DNA of 64,000 nucleotides, taken from the NCBI GenBank assembly GCA_000750105.3, contig JPHH03000088.1, positions 29,289-93,288 of the forward strand, given 5' to 3'. Of this stretch, positions 47,742 through 59,871 are shown piece by piece (within the stretch, counting starts at the first letter, position 1; each line of letters starts with the position of its first letter). A model generated the notes under the pieces. The model saw nothing but the letters and a program-made list of their open reading frames with translations. It searched no databases and was not told the DNA's origin. A program made the position numbers and the translations under genes. This DNA is from Tolypocladium sp. Sup5 PDA-1 (lineage: Eukaryota > Ascomycota > Sordariomycetes > Hypocreales > Ophiocordycipitaceae).

Positions 47742-49230
47742 ATGGCAGAGTCACAGCCGACAACCCTCAACGGCCTCGCGGCCAAGGTCACGGAGCTGAC
47801 GGAGACGTTCTCGCGCTTCCTCAAGGAGAACAGCATCCCCGAGCCGTCCTTTGCCGCGGACAGCCCGACGAGCTACACGGGGCTGACGGCAGAGAGCTTC
47901 ATGGTCCGCCAGGCGCTGTTCGACACGCTCATGGACATGATCTACCTGACCCAAGGCCCCAGCGAGAGCGTGTTCAACTATGTGCACACTGTAGGGGACC
48001 CTGCCCTGCTCCTGCTGTACCACGTCAAGCACATGGTCGTGACGTGGAGTATCAATGGGTTGCAGCTTCGCTAATGCTTCGGTCACAGTGCATGCCAGAC
48101 GCCGCGTCGCTCAACGTCCTCAACTACTTTGACTTTTGGGCGGCCGTGCCGCTCGAGGGCTCGGCCTCGTACGACGACATTGCCAAGCACACGGACCTGC
48201 CGCGGGAGGTGGTCCGACGCATCGTCGAGCACGCGACGACGCTGCGCCTGTTTGCGCCGACGGAGCCGGGCAAGACGGAGACGCGCATCAAGCACACGTC
48301 CCGGTCCGCAGCGCTGGCCAAGAATGCGGGACTGCGGGCGCTCGTGTCGACGCTGCTCGACGACGCCGGCCCGCCCATGACGGTGCTGCCCGAGGCGCTG
48401 CGGCAGTATACCGCCGGCAAGCCCGAGCTGACCAAGGATATGAACGAGACGTCGTTTGCGCTGTTCCATCGGCACGGCGTATTTGGCAAGTATGCCACCT
48501 CGTGGGACCTGCTGGAGAATGACGGTGAGGGAGAGAAGAAGGGGTGGCGGCAGCGCAACTTTGTCGAGTTTATGCGCTATCTGAAGGACATTTTCAAGCT
48601 GGAGAAGGTGATGCTCGAGTGCTACGACTGGAAGGCCGCCGGCAAGGTGACTGTTGTCGATGTAAGTGACTACATGGACAAAACGAAGGCATCAGCTAAC
48701 ATGGTCAGGTTGGCGGCTCGGCCGGCCACGACTCCGTGGTCCTGGCGCAAAACTTCCCCGACCTCACCATCACGGTGCAGGACCTGGGCCAGGTCAAGCC
48801 CGCGTACGAGGCCAACGTGCCCGCAGAGCTCAAGGAGCGCGTCAAGTTCATGGAACACAGCTTCTTCGACCCGCAGCCGGTGCAGGCGGACGTGTACCTG
48901 CTCAAGCTGATCCTGCACGACTGGCCCGACGCCGAGTCGGTCCGGATCCTGCGCGGGCTGGTCCCCGCCATGAAGCCCGGCTCGCGCGTCATCTTCATCG
49001 ACTACGTCGGGAAGCAAGGCGACAGCGAGGGCCCGGCGCTGCCGCGGTCAATCCAGGCCATGGGCACGGCGACGGACATCCGCATGATGGCGCTCTTCAA
49101 CGCAAAAGAGCGTCCGGTGGAGGAGTGGAAGGGCATCTTCCAGGCGGCGGACCCGCGGTTCGAGATTGTGCGCACAAAGGCCGATCCGCTGACGTTTATG
49201 GTGGTAATCGAGGCTGTGCTGAGGGAGTGA
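47742..49230 (+). CDS. SAM-dependent O-methyltransferase, plant-type fungal group
   Basis: 447 residues in three exons (47742-47990, 48089-48661, 48709-49230). The N-terminal dimerisation half contains NYFDFWAAVPLEGSASYDDI and a winged-helix VVRRIVEHATTLRLF. The SAM site VVD-VGGSAGHDS spans the last intron. LILHDWPD holds the catalytic His, and the tail is ADPLTFMVVIEAVLRE. The family methylates hydroxyls of polyketides, alkaloids and similar small molecules, so this may belong to a small cluster with the UstYa-like gene about 1.3 kb upstream. The coding part is strikingly GC-rich at the third position compared with the cluster genes to its left. Confidence 0.9.
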
Positions 49231-50315
49231 GTGAGGGGTTGGTGGTGTGAAGCTATTCCAGGCGACGCGGGCTGTGAAGCCGTGAGTTTGGAAGAGTCTG
49301 GATTCGGGCATTGGGCAGCATGATTGGACGCCATAGAAACTTCGGGTGTATTGCATGATGCATCATAGAGGCGAGTTGACAAACAGACCTGGACGACACG
49401 TTGGGATGGTTCCGAGAAGTGCCCCTGTCTGTGCAGCTGTCACCGGGATGCACCTTGATTTCTGGGTTCGCGAGCTGCCAAACTCGTCGACGCTCCGTTG
49501 ACTCTTGTGACGACTTGCCCGACCAACGTGGGACGACGATTATGGCAGCTCGGGAGTTGCCCGTGTTTGATATTGGGTCGATGTAGCGTGCTATTGTTAG
49601 CCCGTACGGAGTACCATGGTCGTCCAACGCGCCGGCGCTCTGCGACCTCCGAGTCGAAGTCTTTGCATCTGCCAGAGTGTCACAACAGACTGGGTCTGGA
49701 TCTCTGTGCGACTGCTCCGTCAGGACTGGAGATGCATTGGGCGTGGGTGTTCTTTTTGGTGAGCTGGATGGATGTTTGGGATGAGAGGGTCGGAGAGTTC
49801 TAGACTCCAGTTGGCAAGATGGATGAGGAGTAGGGTCGCAACTTCCCGCCACAGCGCTTGGGCCTTCTGGACGAGATCCCCACTGTTGCCCAGCAATCCC
49901 CGCTCCCAGTTCCAGGGCAGCGACTCCCAGGGTCCTTCCTTCCCAGATGTTTGTCCAGGACCACCGCCTCCTGTGCATCTCATCCACCAACTCGTAAACA
50001 CCAACGCTGCATGCACCAGATATCGCGACTTCAAATCGCAAGACTGCAACATAAAGAGATCGTCTCTCCCACAGCCGGCGTCTTGCAACGGCAATGCAAG
50101 TAAAGTTTTTCTTAGGGTTGTCGGGTCCGAACCGGCTCAGCCCTAGGACGGATTCAGTAATTATTAGGCTCGTCAATTTGTTGATCCATCAATCAGCGCT
50201 GACAATTGAAGGGTTATCATTGATCAACGACATGATCAAACGCATTGGCCAAAAATCCATGTTGGCCGTCAATTCTTGCACGCGCAACCATCACCACGTC
50301 CCGTAGAGCCTCGCC
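49231..50315. other. Intergenic
   Basis: A minus-strand open frame of about 300 codons spans 49253-50176, but its composition is low-complexity and it shows no recognisable domain, so I do not call it. A TACGGAGTAC word lies near 49603. Confidence 0.4.
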
Positions 50316-51707
50316 ATGAACTGCAACGAGCTCCAAGAAGGCACCCACGGGTCGCGGTATGTCATCAAGCGGCCCAAGGCGCTGCAGTGGTTCCACAACG
50401 GCCGCCTGCACAAGGCGAGCGACGAGGAGCGCCAGGCGGGCCGCTTCGAACTGTTTCTCGACCTGCTGTGTGAGTCTAGGTCCGGGGTCCCTCTAAAGAG
50501 ATCGCCATTCACTGACGCTTGAGGAGACGTCGCCATCGTGGCCAACTTCAGCGATGACCTCGCCGAGCACCCCAACGGCGCGCACCTGGCCAAGTACATC
50601 CTCATCTTCGCGCCCGCCTGGCACATCTGGGCCGACCTGCGCGAGATCATGAACTCGTACTACACCGACGACCTGATCCAGCGCCTCGTCGTGCTCTGGG
50701 TCATGGCCCTGCTGGTCCTCTACGCCAACAACGCGCGCCTCGTCGACGAGGACCTCGACGCCCTGCGGACGACGGCCGGTGCCTACGTCGTCGCGCGCTT
50801 CACCACCATGCTCGTCTTCCTCATCAGCAGCTTCGCCAGCTACCAGCACCGCACGCAGGCGCGCATCATGGCCGGCTCCATGTTCGTCGGGCTCTTCATC
50901 ACCATCCCGCTCTTCTTCGACAGTGTCAGCATCGGCGCCAAGGCCGGCGTCGTGGCCGTCATGATCGTCTACCAGGAGGTCACCTGGGCGCTGACGCTGA
51001 GCCCGTGGATCAAGAGTCGGCTCAAGCTCAAGTACAGCACGGCCGTCGACATTGCGCATGAGATCGACCGCATGGCCGCCTTCTTCATCATCATCCTCGG
51101 CGAGTTCGTGTACAGCGTCATCGTCGGGGACCCGGCGGGCGTGGGCCTCACCACGGGCTACCTCAAGGCCGTCTTCACCCTCATCATCGCCTTCTGCCTC
51201 AACTGGCTGTACGTCAGCGGCGACGGCAGCCTCCAGGCCACGCACCCGATCCGCCGCTCGGCCTGGACCGCCTTCGGCTTCTTCCTGCTGCACCTGCCGC
51301 TGTCGGCGTCGTTCCTCATCGGCGGCCACATCTGCGCCATCAGCACCCGGCTGCACGAGTTCGAGGACGGCCAGCGCTGGCTGCTCGGGGGCGGGCTGGG
51401 CGTCGGCATGTTCTGTCTGTGGATGTACGGCATGCTCTACCGCACCGAGGACGACGACTGCCTCATTCTGTCCAAGTACCCACGCATCGGCATGCGGCTC
51501 ATCGTCGCCGTGATCCTCATCGTGCTGCCCGAGACGCACGACCAACTCGACACGACGCAGTTCATGGCCATTGTCATGGCGCTGATTGCCTTCCTGACGG
51601 TGTGGGAGACGGTGGGCGGGCTGATGAAGGGTGTGACTTTTCTCGAGCCGTGGGCGAATATGTGTCCGCCCGATGACATGGAGCGGATTGTTGAAGACGA
51701 GGACTAA
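50316..51707 (+). CDS. LtrA-like multi-pass membrane protein
   Basis: 444 residues in two exons (50316-50469, 50527-51707). The opening RFELFLDLLYVAIVANFSDDL, rebuilt over the intron, matches the start of the bacterial low-temperature-requirement A family. The second signature is MAAFFIIILGEFVYSV. About ten hydrophobic helices follow to near residue 420, then an acidic tail. The molecular function of LtrA proteins is not established. Third positions are almost all G or C. Neighbours give no clear functional link. Confidence 0.85.
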
Positions 51708-52026
51708 GCGAACACCAGAGCATGTAAAAGCCTATAGAGATTCTCCATATAATCGTAATTGAAAGCCTATTAGTAGCTGAAGCCGAAGCTGAAGCGGCAG
51801 ATGAGTCAAACGACTCGTGATGCCCTTGCGTCACCACAGAGTTCTCGCAAAACGCCGGCCGGCGTAAGCGGGGAGGCCCGGGATGGGCAACCCGTAGACG
51901 CCCGCAGAGCTCAGCCGCACTCATGTGTCATCTTAAGAATCAGCTCCTAGCTATAAAACAAAAAGAGACGAAGGTTACACTCGTTTGCAGAACAAATTCA
52001 GATTAACCGCATTTACACACATTACC
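51708..52026. other. Intergenic
   Basis: Short region between the LtrA-like gene and the next gene on the same strand; only the latter's promoter is expected. Confidence 0.4.
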
Positions 52027-52855
52027 ATGTCATTCCGGGTCGTCACCGGCCGGATCGCCGTCGGCTCGGCGGTCCTCGTCACCGCCACGGCGGGCATCTA
52101 CACGGCGCTCGTATACAGACGCATTTCCGCCGCTGACGGAAGTCGCATCACGAGCCAGGACCAAGTCGCCGATTCATTCCAGCAATCCAGGACGGTTCGC
52201 CAACTGGTGAACCCGCGGGGGCACGCAGCGTGGGGGGACTCGCGGTCCATTACCCTCACTATACCGCGCGGGCGGCGGGTATCAGACGAGGTCATCTTGG
52301 CACAGTTTATCAAGGGATTCTTTGGCGGGAGGGTGTTTGCTCCAGAGAGAGTAGGCCTCGGGCTCTTGCAACCGTCTGTTGGGCCGTTCGATGGTAAGCA
52401 GATGATGAAACGCCCGCAACTTGGACTGCTCTAACGCCAGTCCAGGTCTTGAACCAGCTTCGACACCACAACAAGTCTGGGACCCATCAGAGCTCTCGGA
52501 CCAAAAGTTGCCGCCACTGCACACCATCCTCTTCGGCTGCTTCCAGGTGGCCGCCATCCAGCTCGCCCCGCGCGACCAAAAGGGCAGCCCCTCGGAAAGC
52601 AGCGTTGACACCGTGCACGGCTCCGGCCAGGGCCAGTTCGCAGGCTGCCACCGCTTCAGCGTCGTGCAAGAGGCGCCCCGGGGCGACGGCGAGGACACGA
52701 CGGCTCGTCTGAGCTTTGCCTGCGTGACGTGTAACCCGACGGGCGACAAGCCGCTGGAGCCGCGTTTCCTGTGGCCGTTTCACAAGGCGTACGCCATGTT
52801 ACTGTTCAGGGACGCCGTGGCTGGCGTGAAAGCATTTACAAACGGCGTGTTTTGA
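52027..52855 (+). CDS. Unrecognised protein with N-terminal membrane segment
   Basis: I do not recognise the family. Two exons (52027-52393, 52446-52855) join as GPFD-GLEPASTPQQVWD and give 258 residues. An N-terminal hydrophobic helix (IAVGSAVLVTATAGIYTALVY) suggests a membrane anchor. The remainder is soluble, with SRSITLTIPRGRRVSDEVILAQFIKGFFGG in the middle (residues about 75-105) and RLSFACVTCNP and FLWPFHKAYAMLLFRDAV near the C-terminus. Clean splice sites and codon bias support a real gene. Its 3' end faces the GH2 gene about 130 bases away. Confidence 0.75.
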
Positions 52856-52989
52856 AGTTGTATTCGTGTGAGCGGCATTGAAAGCGAATAGGAAAAGGCA
52901 CGGACGGCGTTTAATGGACTATTGGCAGCATTGGGAAGATCTCACATCTTGTATTTATATAGAATCACCTCACTACATATACCCCGTCG

Positions 52990-55662
52990 CTAGAGAGCGA
53001 CCTCGGAAGCCTTTACATTTCCTCCGCTGATCTGCACCTTCTTCCCGGCACCAGAGAAACTAACTTGCAACTGCAGCTTCTCGTGGGGCCACAGCGTCAC
53101 GTAGTTGTCCGACCAGAGCACCGGGTTGACGTCCTCGCCGGACTCATCCACGAGGTTGAGCCGCACAAAGAACGCCGGCACCGCCGACTGGTTCTCCAGC
53201 TCCAGCGTCTTGCCCCCCGAGCCGGAGGCCGCCGCCGGCTTCAGCGATACCGTGGCCGTCTTCATGTCGCCCAGCGCAGAAAAGTCGGAAAACTTGGTCA
53301 CAGGCGTGTGGTACCAAGTCGACTTCTTCCAGTCGAGCGCGTCGACGGCCTTGGTCAGCCAGTACACGTTGCGGCTCAGCGTGGCGCCCTCGTCGTCGGA
53401 GAGCACCAGCCGCAGGAACGCGACGTTCTTGATCTTGCCCAGGCCCGAGACCTTGCCCGCGTTGGCCGCCGTGTTGGCCTTTGTGGTGACGGTGAGGGTC
53501 TGCTTGGACAGCACCTCGCCGCTGGGGTCGACCAGCTCGACGGCAATCTTCCTCGCGCCCTGGCGGTCGAGCGAGTGGTTGATGATCCACGCGCTCTGCC
53601 GCACGTAGTCGTACGCGACGTGCTCGACGCGCGAGCCCACCTTGGAGCCAAAGTACGAGCCCGCGGGGTGCATGTAGTGGTCGAACTGGTTCCAGTGCAG
53701 GCTCGGCCACGCGTTGTTGAGCATCCAGTAGATGGTGCCCGTGGCGGGCCGCTCGGCGTTCCACTGCGACGAGTAGCCCTCGTGCTGCGCGCGCGTGGCC
53801 TCGTAGTCCATCATCTGCGCCTTGAGCAGGTAGTCGTCGAGCGACTTGGGCGCGCCGTAGCGCCGGAAGAGGCCCTCGTTGTAGATCTTGCGGTTGTAAA
53901 AGGACGACATGTTGGTCGACATGTGGAAGAGGTTCTTGTTGGGCCGCTTCCAGAGGTCCTCCATGTCGGCCTTGGAGAGGAACTTTTTGAGGCTGCCAAT
54001 CTCGGGGGTGCCCACGCCGGCGCCCAGCTCCGAGCCGAAGCCAAAGGCGGCGCCATAGCGGTCCTTGGACGGCTCCGTATCGTACCAGTAGTTGGGTGGC
54101 ACCCAGTCGTACGGCCCGTCCATCTTCATGCCTCCCGGGCCGAGCAGCTTGGGGAATCCGCGCTTCGACGCCGAGGCGATGATGGGGATCTGCCAGTACG
54201 CGCCCTTGAGAGCGTCGACGTAGATCTTGGTCGCCCGGTCGTTGGGCCAAAAGTCGCTGCCGATGAAGTAGGCCAGCATGCTGGGGTGCGTCTGCAGCAT
54301 CGCCGCCTCGTGCGCCATGCTCGCGTTGGCCGTCTCGTAGTCGTTCTCGACCCAGAGCGGCACCGGGTCGACCTGCAGCTCCTTGTTGTAGTCCCACGAC
54401 TCCCACTTGGAGCAGCAGACCCAGCCGGCGATGAGCATGATGCCCATCTCGTCGGCCATCTCGTACAGCTCCGGGTGCTCCATCATGCCCTCGAGGCGGA
54501 TCACGTTGAGGCCCATGTCGAGAGTGTACTGCGCGATGGTCGCGAACCGGTTGCGGTCCCAGCGGAAGAACTGGTCGGGGCTGTAGCCGCCGCCGACGAC
54601 CTGGAAGGGGTGTCCGTTGACGGTGAACGTGGTGTCGTTGTGGCTGTTGACGCGCGAGGTGACGGTGCGGATGCCAAACTTCTGCTGGACCGTGTCCGAG
54701 AGGTTCGAGTCGACCGAAAAGGTCAGCTCGGACTTGTACAGGGGCTGCTTGCCCCAGGCCTTGGGCCACCAGATATTGGGCTTGTCGACCGTGTGCGCAA
54801 TCTCGACGACCTTGGTCTCCTTGGGGGCCAGCTTCACCACCTGGTCCTGGGAGATCTTCTTGCAGCTGGACAGGTCCGTGATGACCGACCTGGCCACGAG
54901 TTGCACCTCGTGGCTCTCCAGGTTCTGTGCCTTGGCGCGCACCGTGACCTTCGCCGGGTTCTTCTCAACGGGCATATCCATGTCGATGGACACGCTCACG
55001 GCGCCCATGGAGACGGGGCCCGTCTGCTTGACCACGATGTCGCGCCAGATGCCCGACCCGTTGTCCGGCGCGTGCGGGTTCCAGTCGACGAAGCCCTGCA
55101 CGAGGTCGTAGTTGAAGTCGGAGGGGTAGGCCCTGACGGCGAGCGCATTGGCGTCCGCCACGAGGCTGGTGATGTCGTACGTGTGGCCGCCGAAGCTGCC
55201 CGCCTGGAACTCCTTGTCGGCGACCTGCTTGCCATTGAGGTACAGATCCGCCCGCGACGAGATGCCGTTGGTCTCGAGGAAGAAGTGCTGGCCCTGCTTC
55301 GGGGCGAGCGCGAACTCGTTGCGGTAGACCCAGGGCTGGAGGAACTGGCCCCAGTTGAACTTGTTGAGGTTGTCCGAGTACCAGAGGTCCGAGTCTTTGT
55401 AGACGCCGGCGTCGAGGAGGCAGCCCATGAGCGTGCATCGCGACGACTTGATGTGGTACCACGAGGAGGTGTCGAGGCCCGGCTTCGACACGGATGTGAT
55501 GTCACCCTTGACCGACGACGAAGACTGCAGGTCCCAGCTGGGAATCACTCCCCTCTGGCCGGCCTCCGACGTGATGGCTTGAGCAGCGCGTTCCTCGAGG
55601 GAGGCCGCTGCTCTCACGGAGGCGCTTCCGAGGAGCAGTACCGCCAATGCTTGTCCGAGCAT
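52990..55662 (-). CDS. Secreted exo-beta-D-glucosaminidase, glycoside hydrolase family 2
   Basis: Intronless 890-residue enzyme that releases glucosamine from the non-reducing end of chitosan oligomers. The signal peptide is MLGQALAVLLLGSASVRAA. The GH2 layout is complete: jelly-roll N-domain (WSDLWYSDN-like DLWYSDNLNKFNWGQFLQPW region), immunoglobulin-like domain, TIM barrel with GSDFWPND (acid/base Asp at 470) and GSELGAG (nucleophile Glu at 545), then C-terminal beta domains. Those positions are close to the catalytic pair reported for bacterial CsxA, and the length matches Trichoderma exo-glucosaminidases. It is divergent from a Zn2Cys6 regulator that may control it. Confidence 0.95.
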   Translation of the reverse strand: MLGQALAVLLLGSASVRAAASLEERAAQAITSEAGQRGVIPSWDLQSSSSVKGDITSVSKPGLDTSSWYHIKSSRCTLMGCLLDAGVYKDSDLWYSDNLNKFNWGQFLQPWVYRNEFALAPKQGQHFFLETNGISSRADLYLNGKQVADKEFQAGSFGGHTYDITSLVADANALAVRAYPSDFNYDLVQGFVDWNPHAPDNGSGIWRDIVVKQTGPVSMGAVSVSIDMDMPVEKNPAKVTVRAKAQNLESHEVQLVARSVITDLSSCKKISQDQVVKLAPKETKVVEIAHTVDKPNIWWPKAWGKQPLYKSELTFSVDSNLSDTVQQKFGIRTVTSRVNSHNDTTFTVNGHPFQVVGGGYSPDQFFRWDRNRFATIAQYTLDMGLNVIRLEGMMEHPELYEMADEMGIMLIAGWVCCSKWESWDYNKELQVDPVPLWVENDYETANASMAHEAAMLQTHPSMLAYFIGSDFWPNDRATKIYVDALKGAYWQIPIIASASKRGFPKLLGPGGMKMDGPYDWVPPNYWYDTEPSKDRYGAAFGFGSELGAGVGTPEIGSLKKFLSKADMEDLWKRPNKNLFHMSTNMSSFYNRKIYNEGLFRRYGAPKSLDDYLLKAQMMDYEATRAQHEGYSSQWNAERPATGTIYWMLNNAWPSLHWNQFDHYMHPAGSYFGSKVGSRVEHVAYDYVRQSAWIINHSLDRQGARKIAVELVDPSGEVLSKQTLTVTTKANTAANAGKVSGLGKIKNVAFLRLVLSDDEGATLSRNVYWLTKAVDALDWKKSTWYHTPVTKFSDFSALGDMKTATVSLKPAAASGSGGKTLELENQSAVPAFFVRLNLVDESGEDVNPVLWSDNYVTLWPHEKLQLQVSFSGAGKKVQISGGNVKASEVAL

Positions 55663-56550
55663 GGTCGCTGTCAGAGGCTGGGATGACGGAAGCCCTTCAG
55701 CTGCCCGAATATCTGGTAGCGGGATGAGCGTCTGTAGATATAGCCATTGATGTCAGGGGTACAACGTTACCTCACATTATGCCAACCGTGCTGGGGCCCT
55801 GGATGCAGCTGTAAGATGAGGTTACAGTGAGTGCCGAGAGCTACCCCATTGTGCTCCGTACCTTGCCCGGACGAAGGTACGAAGTAGCTCGTATCATAGA
55901 TTGGCGGCGGAGTGGGGGTCAACCGGGCCGCTCCCCGGCCTGCAGGAGACTGTTTTTAAGCATCTTTATGAATTGCTTATTATTACACGATTGAATCGAG
56001 CTGCCTGTCGAGTACAGTACTCGTATTTGCAAGAAAATCCCCCCCTTTGTTTCTCCACAATGAATCGTCGACGAGAGTGATGGATGGAAGACAAGACAAC
56101 AGGGAGTCAGGGACGAAGATTGGCTTCTCCCCGCTTCCCCAGCATTAGCGTACCAGACAGTCGATATCAAAGGCGGAGAAACCGGGCCGACGCTTGTCTG
56201 CTTGTGGCGCTCGTCAACGGGCCCTCCCTTGAGTTGTTCCTCTCATCGCCGAGCAACAGGATCGAATCCATGTCGACGGACGGAGCTTCCACTGGTGGAC
56301 TAAATCATCGCGGGTCGTCCGCTTCATCTGACCGTGTCACCGATATTACTACATTTCGCTTGTAGCCGAGCCCGCCCTGCATACCCCAACTTATCTTGAC
56401 AGCTACGTGCGGGTTGACATCTGCAGCAGTTGACAAGCCAGTCCGCATCGCCGGCCCGGACTTCACCGGTGGTCCAGTTCAATCGCGCCTTTGCCGGCTC
56501 GCTCTATCCATCGTAGAAGCCCGCAAGAACGGCGGAGATGACAGTGGACG
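55663..56550. promoter_or_regulatory. Shared upstream region of exo-glucosaminidase and regulator
   Basis: Bidirectional region of about 890 bases. It contains one match to the CreA/Cre1 consensus (GTGGGG at 55912-55917) and a GTACGAAGTA word near 55878. No gene inside is recognisable. Confidence 0.4.
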
Positions 56551-58810
56551 ATGGGTGGTACGGTGTGTGACGCAGCTTCACTTGCCAAGGGGCGAAAGAG
56601 GAGAATCCCGGTATGTGACGAGCCTTCGCTTGCCCTGCTTCCTTGAGGCAGATCTGACTTCGGCGCGCTAACAATAGCTGCGCAGACTGCATGCGGTGCA
56701 TGCCGCTATTCCAAGGTATGGCACCTGTTGAGACTCGAGACACTGGTGATTCCATGAGTTGACACCTCGAAAGGTCAGGTGTGATGGCAAGCGGCCTTGT
56801 TCGAGGTATGCTACGGATCTTCTACGCGCAACCCGGCGACCTGTGCTGACTGCGGTCAAGATGCCACGCTCTCAAAAAAGTCTGCGAGTTTGAAGAACTG
56901 CCAAAGGGCGCCCAACAGTTGTACGTACACGTACACCTTGCAGCCCCTTGACTTCGTTCACATGGAGGCGATGAGCTTGGCTAATTCGAGTGTACGCAAG
57001 CAGGGAGATTGAGCTGCTCGAAAAGCAAGTCGAGTCTCTGAAAGCCCAGCTGCAGTCCCAAGGAGCATCGGGGTCAGTGCTTGCTACTCACCAGACAGGT
57101 GCGAATATACCATTGCCAGCAAGGCAAGACGGCGTATCGACGCATGTACTCGGCCAGCCTGCAGCGCTGTCTCCCATATCGTCCAACGCAACAGCCCCGG
57201 ACCTGTCAAGCAGAGCTCATCTTGCCGCCCACGTCACCGGCACAGGCTCTCCAGAGTCGACCTTCGCACCATCCAGAAAATCGTCTCATTACGATGCCGT
57301 CGCCGTTCAACTATCCGACTTTATCGACATCGGCCTACTATCCCCAGAGCAGGCTGAACTGTATTTCAACACCTTCTTCCACGGCTCCGACCGATACGTT
57401 CCAGTTTTCGATCCCCAGCACGACACCGCGCAAAGTGTACGAGCCCGCAGCAGCCTTCTTTTCAGCGCGATATGCACCGTTGGCTGTCGCGCCCTGAACG
57501 GGACCGACTCGCAGCAATGGCATCTGCTCAACTTCCACATGAAGAGGATCCTCAACGCCGCCATGATGATGCCGCCAATGGCGTCGTTGGAGACCATTCA
57601 GGCACTGCTGGTCCGCGCATGCTACACGTCTGAAAGATCACTCCTCGTCGCCGTCGCCACCCGCATGGCCCTTGATCTGGGGCTGTCGGACGCGTACGAT
57701 GAGCTCATGAACCGAACCTTTACCAAGGGCTGGCAGCTTGCCGATGCACTCGTCCAGGACGAGGCGGCGTTGATGCGAAAGACGCGAACGTGGCTCTACA
57801 TCCTGGTCATGGGCCACATCCTGCACGTCGACGCAGGAGACCTGTTGCCCTTCAAGTTTGGCGGCGATGTACGCAGGTGTAGAGTACTTCTCCACCGACC
57901 TGTTTCCGCCAAGCAGGACTTGTGTCTATGGCCGCAAGTCGAGCTGAATGCGCTTCGTGCGCGGATATACACCACCCTCTCCGATCCAAGGCGCGTCGGC
58001 GATGAAGACATCATGAGTGATGTCCGCGACGCAATGATCGACCTCGACGTCTGGTATAACGACTGGGCGCGCATATATGACAAGGACGATCCGCAGACAC
58101 CCTGGCTCACACTCAACCTCCAAGTCCAGAGGTGCTGGGGCATAACCATGGCCCTGTGTCGAGCGATACGCACCACAGGCGTGGAAAACGTCGACATCAT
58201 GTCTCCAACGCAGAAAGACCTTTTGTCGATGGCAAAGGACGCACTGAGGCAGCACCTGGAGATTATCATCCAGGAGCCGCGCCTGTACCTCCACAACCTG
58301 CGGTACGCAATGGACTTTGTCTGGGCTAAAGGCGTATTTTGCTATCTACTGCTACTCAAGCTGTCGATCCTGCTGCCCGATAACGAGCAGACGCCAACCT
58401 GCGACTTGGTGGCCTGTGGGAACACCCTGCTCGCCGAGCTGAGCGAGGCCGGCGGCGGCATGTTGAACGGGCACAGGAATAACACCGGCAAGCTCTACCT
58501 CCAGCTGCTTCAAACTGGCATCGAAAAGTATAGCCATGTGATGAGCAATGGGTTTGCGGCGCAGCCACGTCTTTCCCCGGATGACAGCAATCATCCGCGG
58601 CTTAAGGCGGCAGAGATTCCAGGGGCCTCCGGAGACACTGATTCCTTCGTGCCGGAGCAGTTTGTCTTTGAATGGGACTTTCCGGGGCTGACGCTGTTTT
58701 CTTCGTCGGCTACCGAGGCGGGTTGGTTGGATAGCATACTCCTCGAAGCGTTGAACGGCACTGACGAGTTCATGGGTTTTGGATGGTCGTCGACAGAGAT
58801 TGGGGAGTAG
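56551..58810 (+). CDS. Zn(II)2Cys6 transcription factor with fungal-specific TF domain
   Basis: Nuclear regulator of 662 residues in five exons (56551-56610, 56686-56715, 56774-56805, 56861-56920, 57004-58810). The four short exons rebuild the complete zinc cluster: KRRIPTACGACRYSKVRC, then DGKRPCSRC, then HALKKVC, preceded by a basic stretch. A linker and coiled coil follow (LEIELLEKQVESLKAQLQ). The TF domain includes TLSDPRRVGDEDI and WYNDWARIYDKDD. The Met at 56551 gives a short basic N-terminus typical of the class. Targets are unknown; divergence from the exo-glucosaminidase suggests control of chitosan or amino-sugar use. Confidence 0.87.
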
Positions 58811-58993
58811 CCGTGCTTTGTTCTCGTCAACCAGCACTTCCTAGCCCCCTTCTCTGATGACTTCGTACCAGTTGGCACCGAGCTCGTCATTTTTCTCATG
58901 CCAGACTGTGTGAATACAGTTTCTCCCCATACGTGTTCCTTGCCGTGTATCAGCCCCTGGTTCCCGTCAAGATGAGCCCGACTCCGGATGCCC

Positions 58994-59510
58994 TCACGTC
59001 GCATCCGTATTCTTCACCTTGCCCGATCCACTCGACTTGCCAATATTTGTCGCCGTGCCGAGCGCGAAGCTCCCGTTCTCGCATGCCGGCCATTCGGGCG
59101 GGCAGTTGAAGAACCCGCTGTGCTCGCTCCGCCCTTGTATCAAGCTCCTCACATCATTCAGATCTACAAAGGTCTTCCACCTCGGCGGGTCATCGATCCA
59201 GTCGGGTCCCATCCGCCCCGTCTTGCCGTCCAGGTCCAAGTACCGCCGGTGCTCGATGGGCAGAAACCGCCTCGAGTGGATGACGTTGAGGTAGTAGGTG
59301 AAGATGGCCATCGGCGCCAACTCAAAGGCGAAGAGGAACCTCTAGTTCTTGGCGATGGCGCCGCAGTTATACGAGTTGCAGCCCGCGGTGTAATTCTGAA
59401 AGGCCTCGACGACGCGGAAGATGCAGCACAAGAGGATGACGGTGGAGATGCCGTAGAGCATGATGCAGATGGTGCGGACATTGGCGGGCAGCGCAGGTAC
59501 TAACGCCCCT
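58994..59510 (-). pseudogene. RTA1-like membrane protein relic
   Basis: Minus-strand reading gives the C-terminal part of an RTA1-type seven-helix protein: VRTICIMLYGISTVILLCC, FRVVEAFQNYT, CNSYNCGAIAKN, a TAG stop, then RFLFAFELAPMAIFTYYLNVIH and a soluble tail. The stop at about 59345 stands where a Trp or similar codon is expected, and TGG to TAG is a RIP-compatible change (CpA to TpA on the other strand). No upstream exons with the first helices are recognisable. RTA1 relatives are linked to lipid transport and drug resistance; this copy is probably dead. Confidence 0.65.
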
Positions 59511-59871
59511 TAGCACTGGGTCTACCAAGGTAGAATGAGCCATCACCTGAGCCAGCACCACTGCCACTCAGATTATGGAGACATGGCAACGCGTTCTAGC
59601 TGAAGGCCCTCTTTCTGGTCATTGTAATACCTGCCGTTGAATATGGAGACTTTGGACTATCGAATTTGCTGCAAGGACCAACGGGTCTGACCAACTACCG
59701 AGTAACATACCTGACAACAAAACGTCTTGGATATCAGGCCATCGATGTGCGAGGAAGATGAAAGCAGCATGCCTTGCCGTCGTAGCCCAGCAGAGTGTTC
59801 TTGGCCCGTTCCCAGAGCACGAGCACGAGCCTCCTCAAACCCACCCGAACACCTTTGCGGGTCGGACGACA
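59511..59871. other. Intergenic between two relics
   Basis: No recognisable coding sequence; presumably degraded 5' parts of the flanking relics. Confidence 0.3.

Noticed and set aside
49253..50176. Minus-strand open frame of 307 codons
   Set aside because: Low-complexity, no recognisable domain, and no codon bias like neighbouring genes; kept as intergenic.
50493..51545. Minus-strand open frame of 350 codons over the LtrA-like gene
   Set aside because: Shadow frame of a GC-biased coding region; acidic low-complexity translation with no family match.
53065..55686. Long plus-strand open frame of about 870 codons opposite the GH2 gene
   Set aside because: It is the complement of a GC-rich intronless gene whose minus strand matches GH2 from end to end; the plus reading has no domain.
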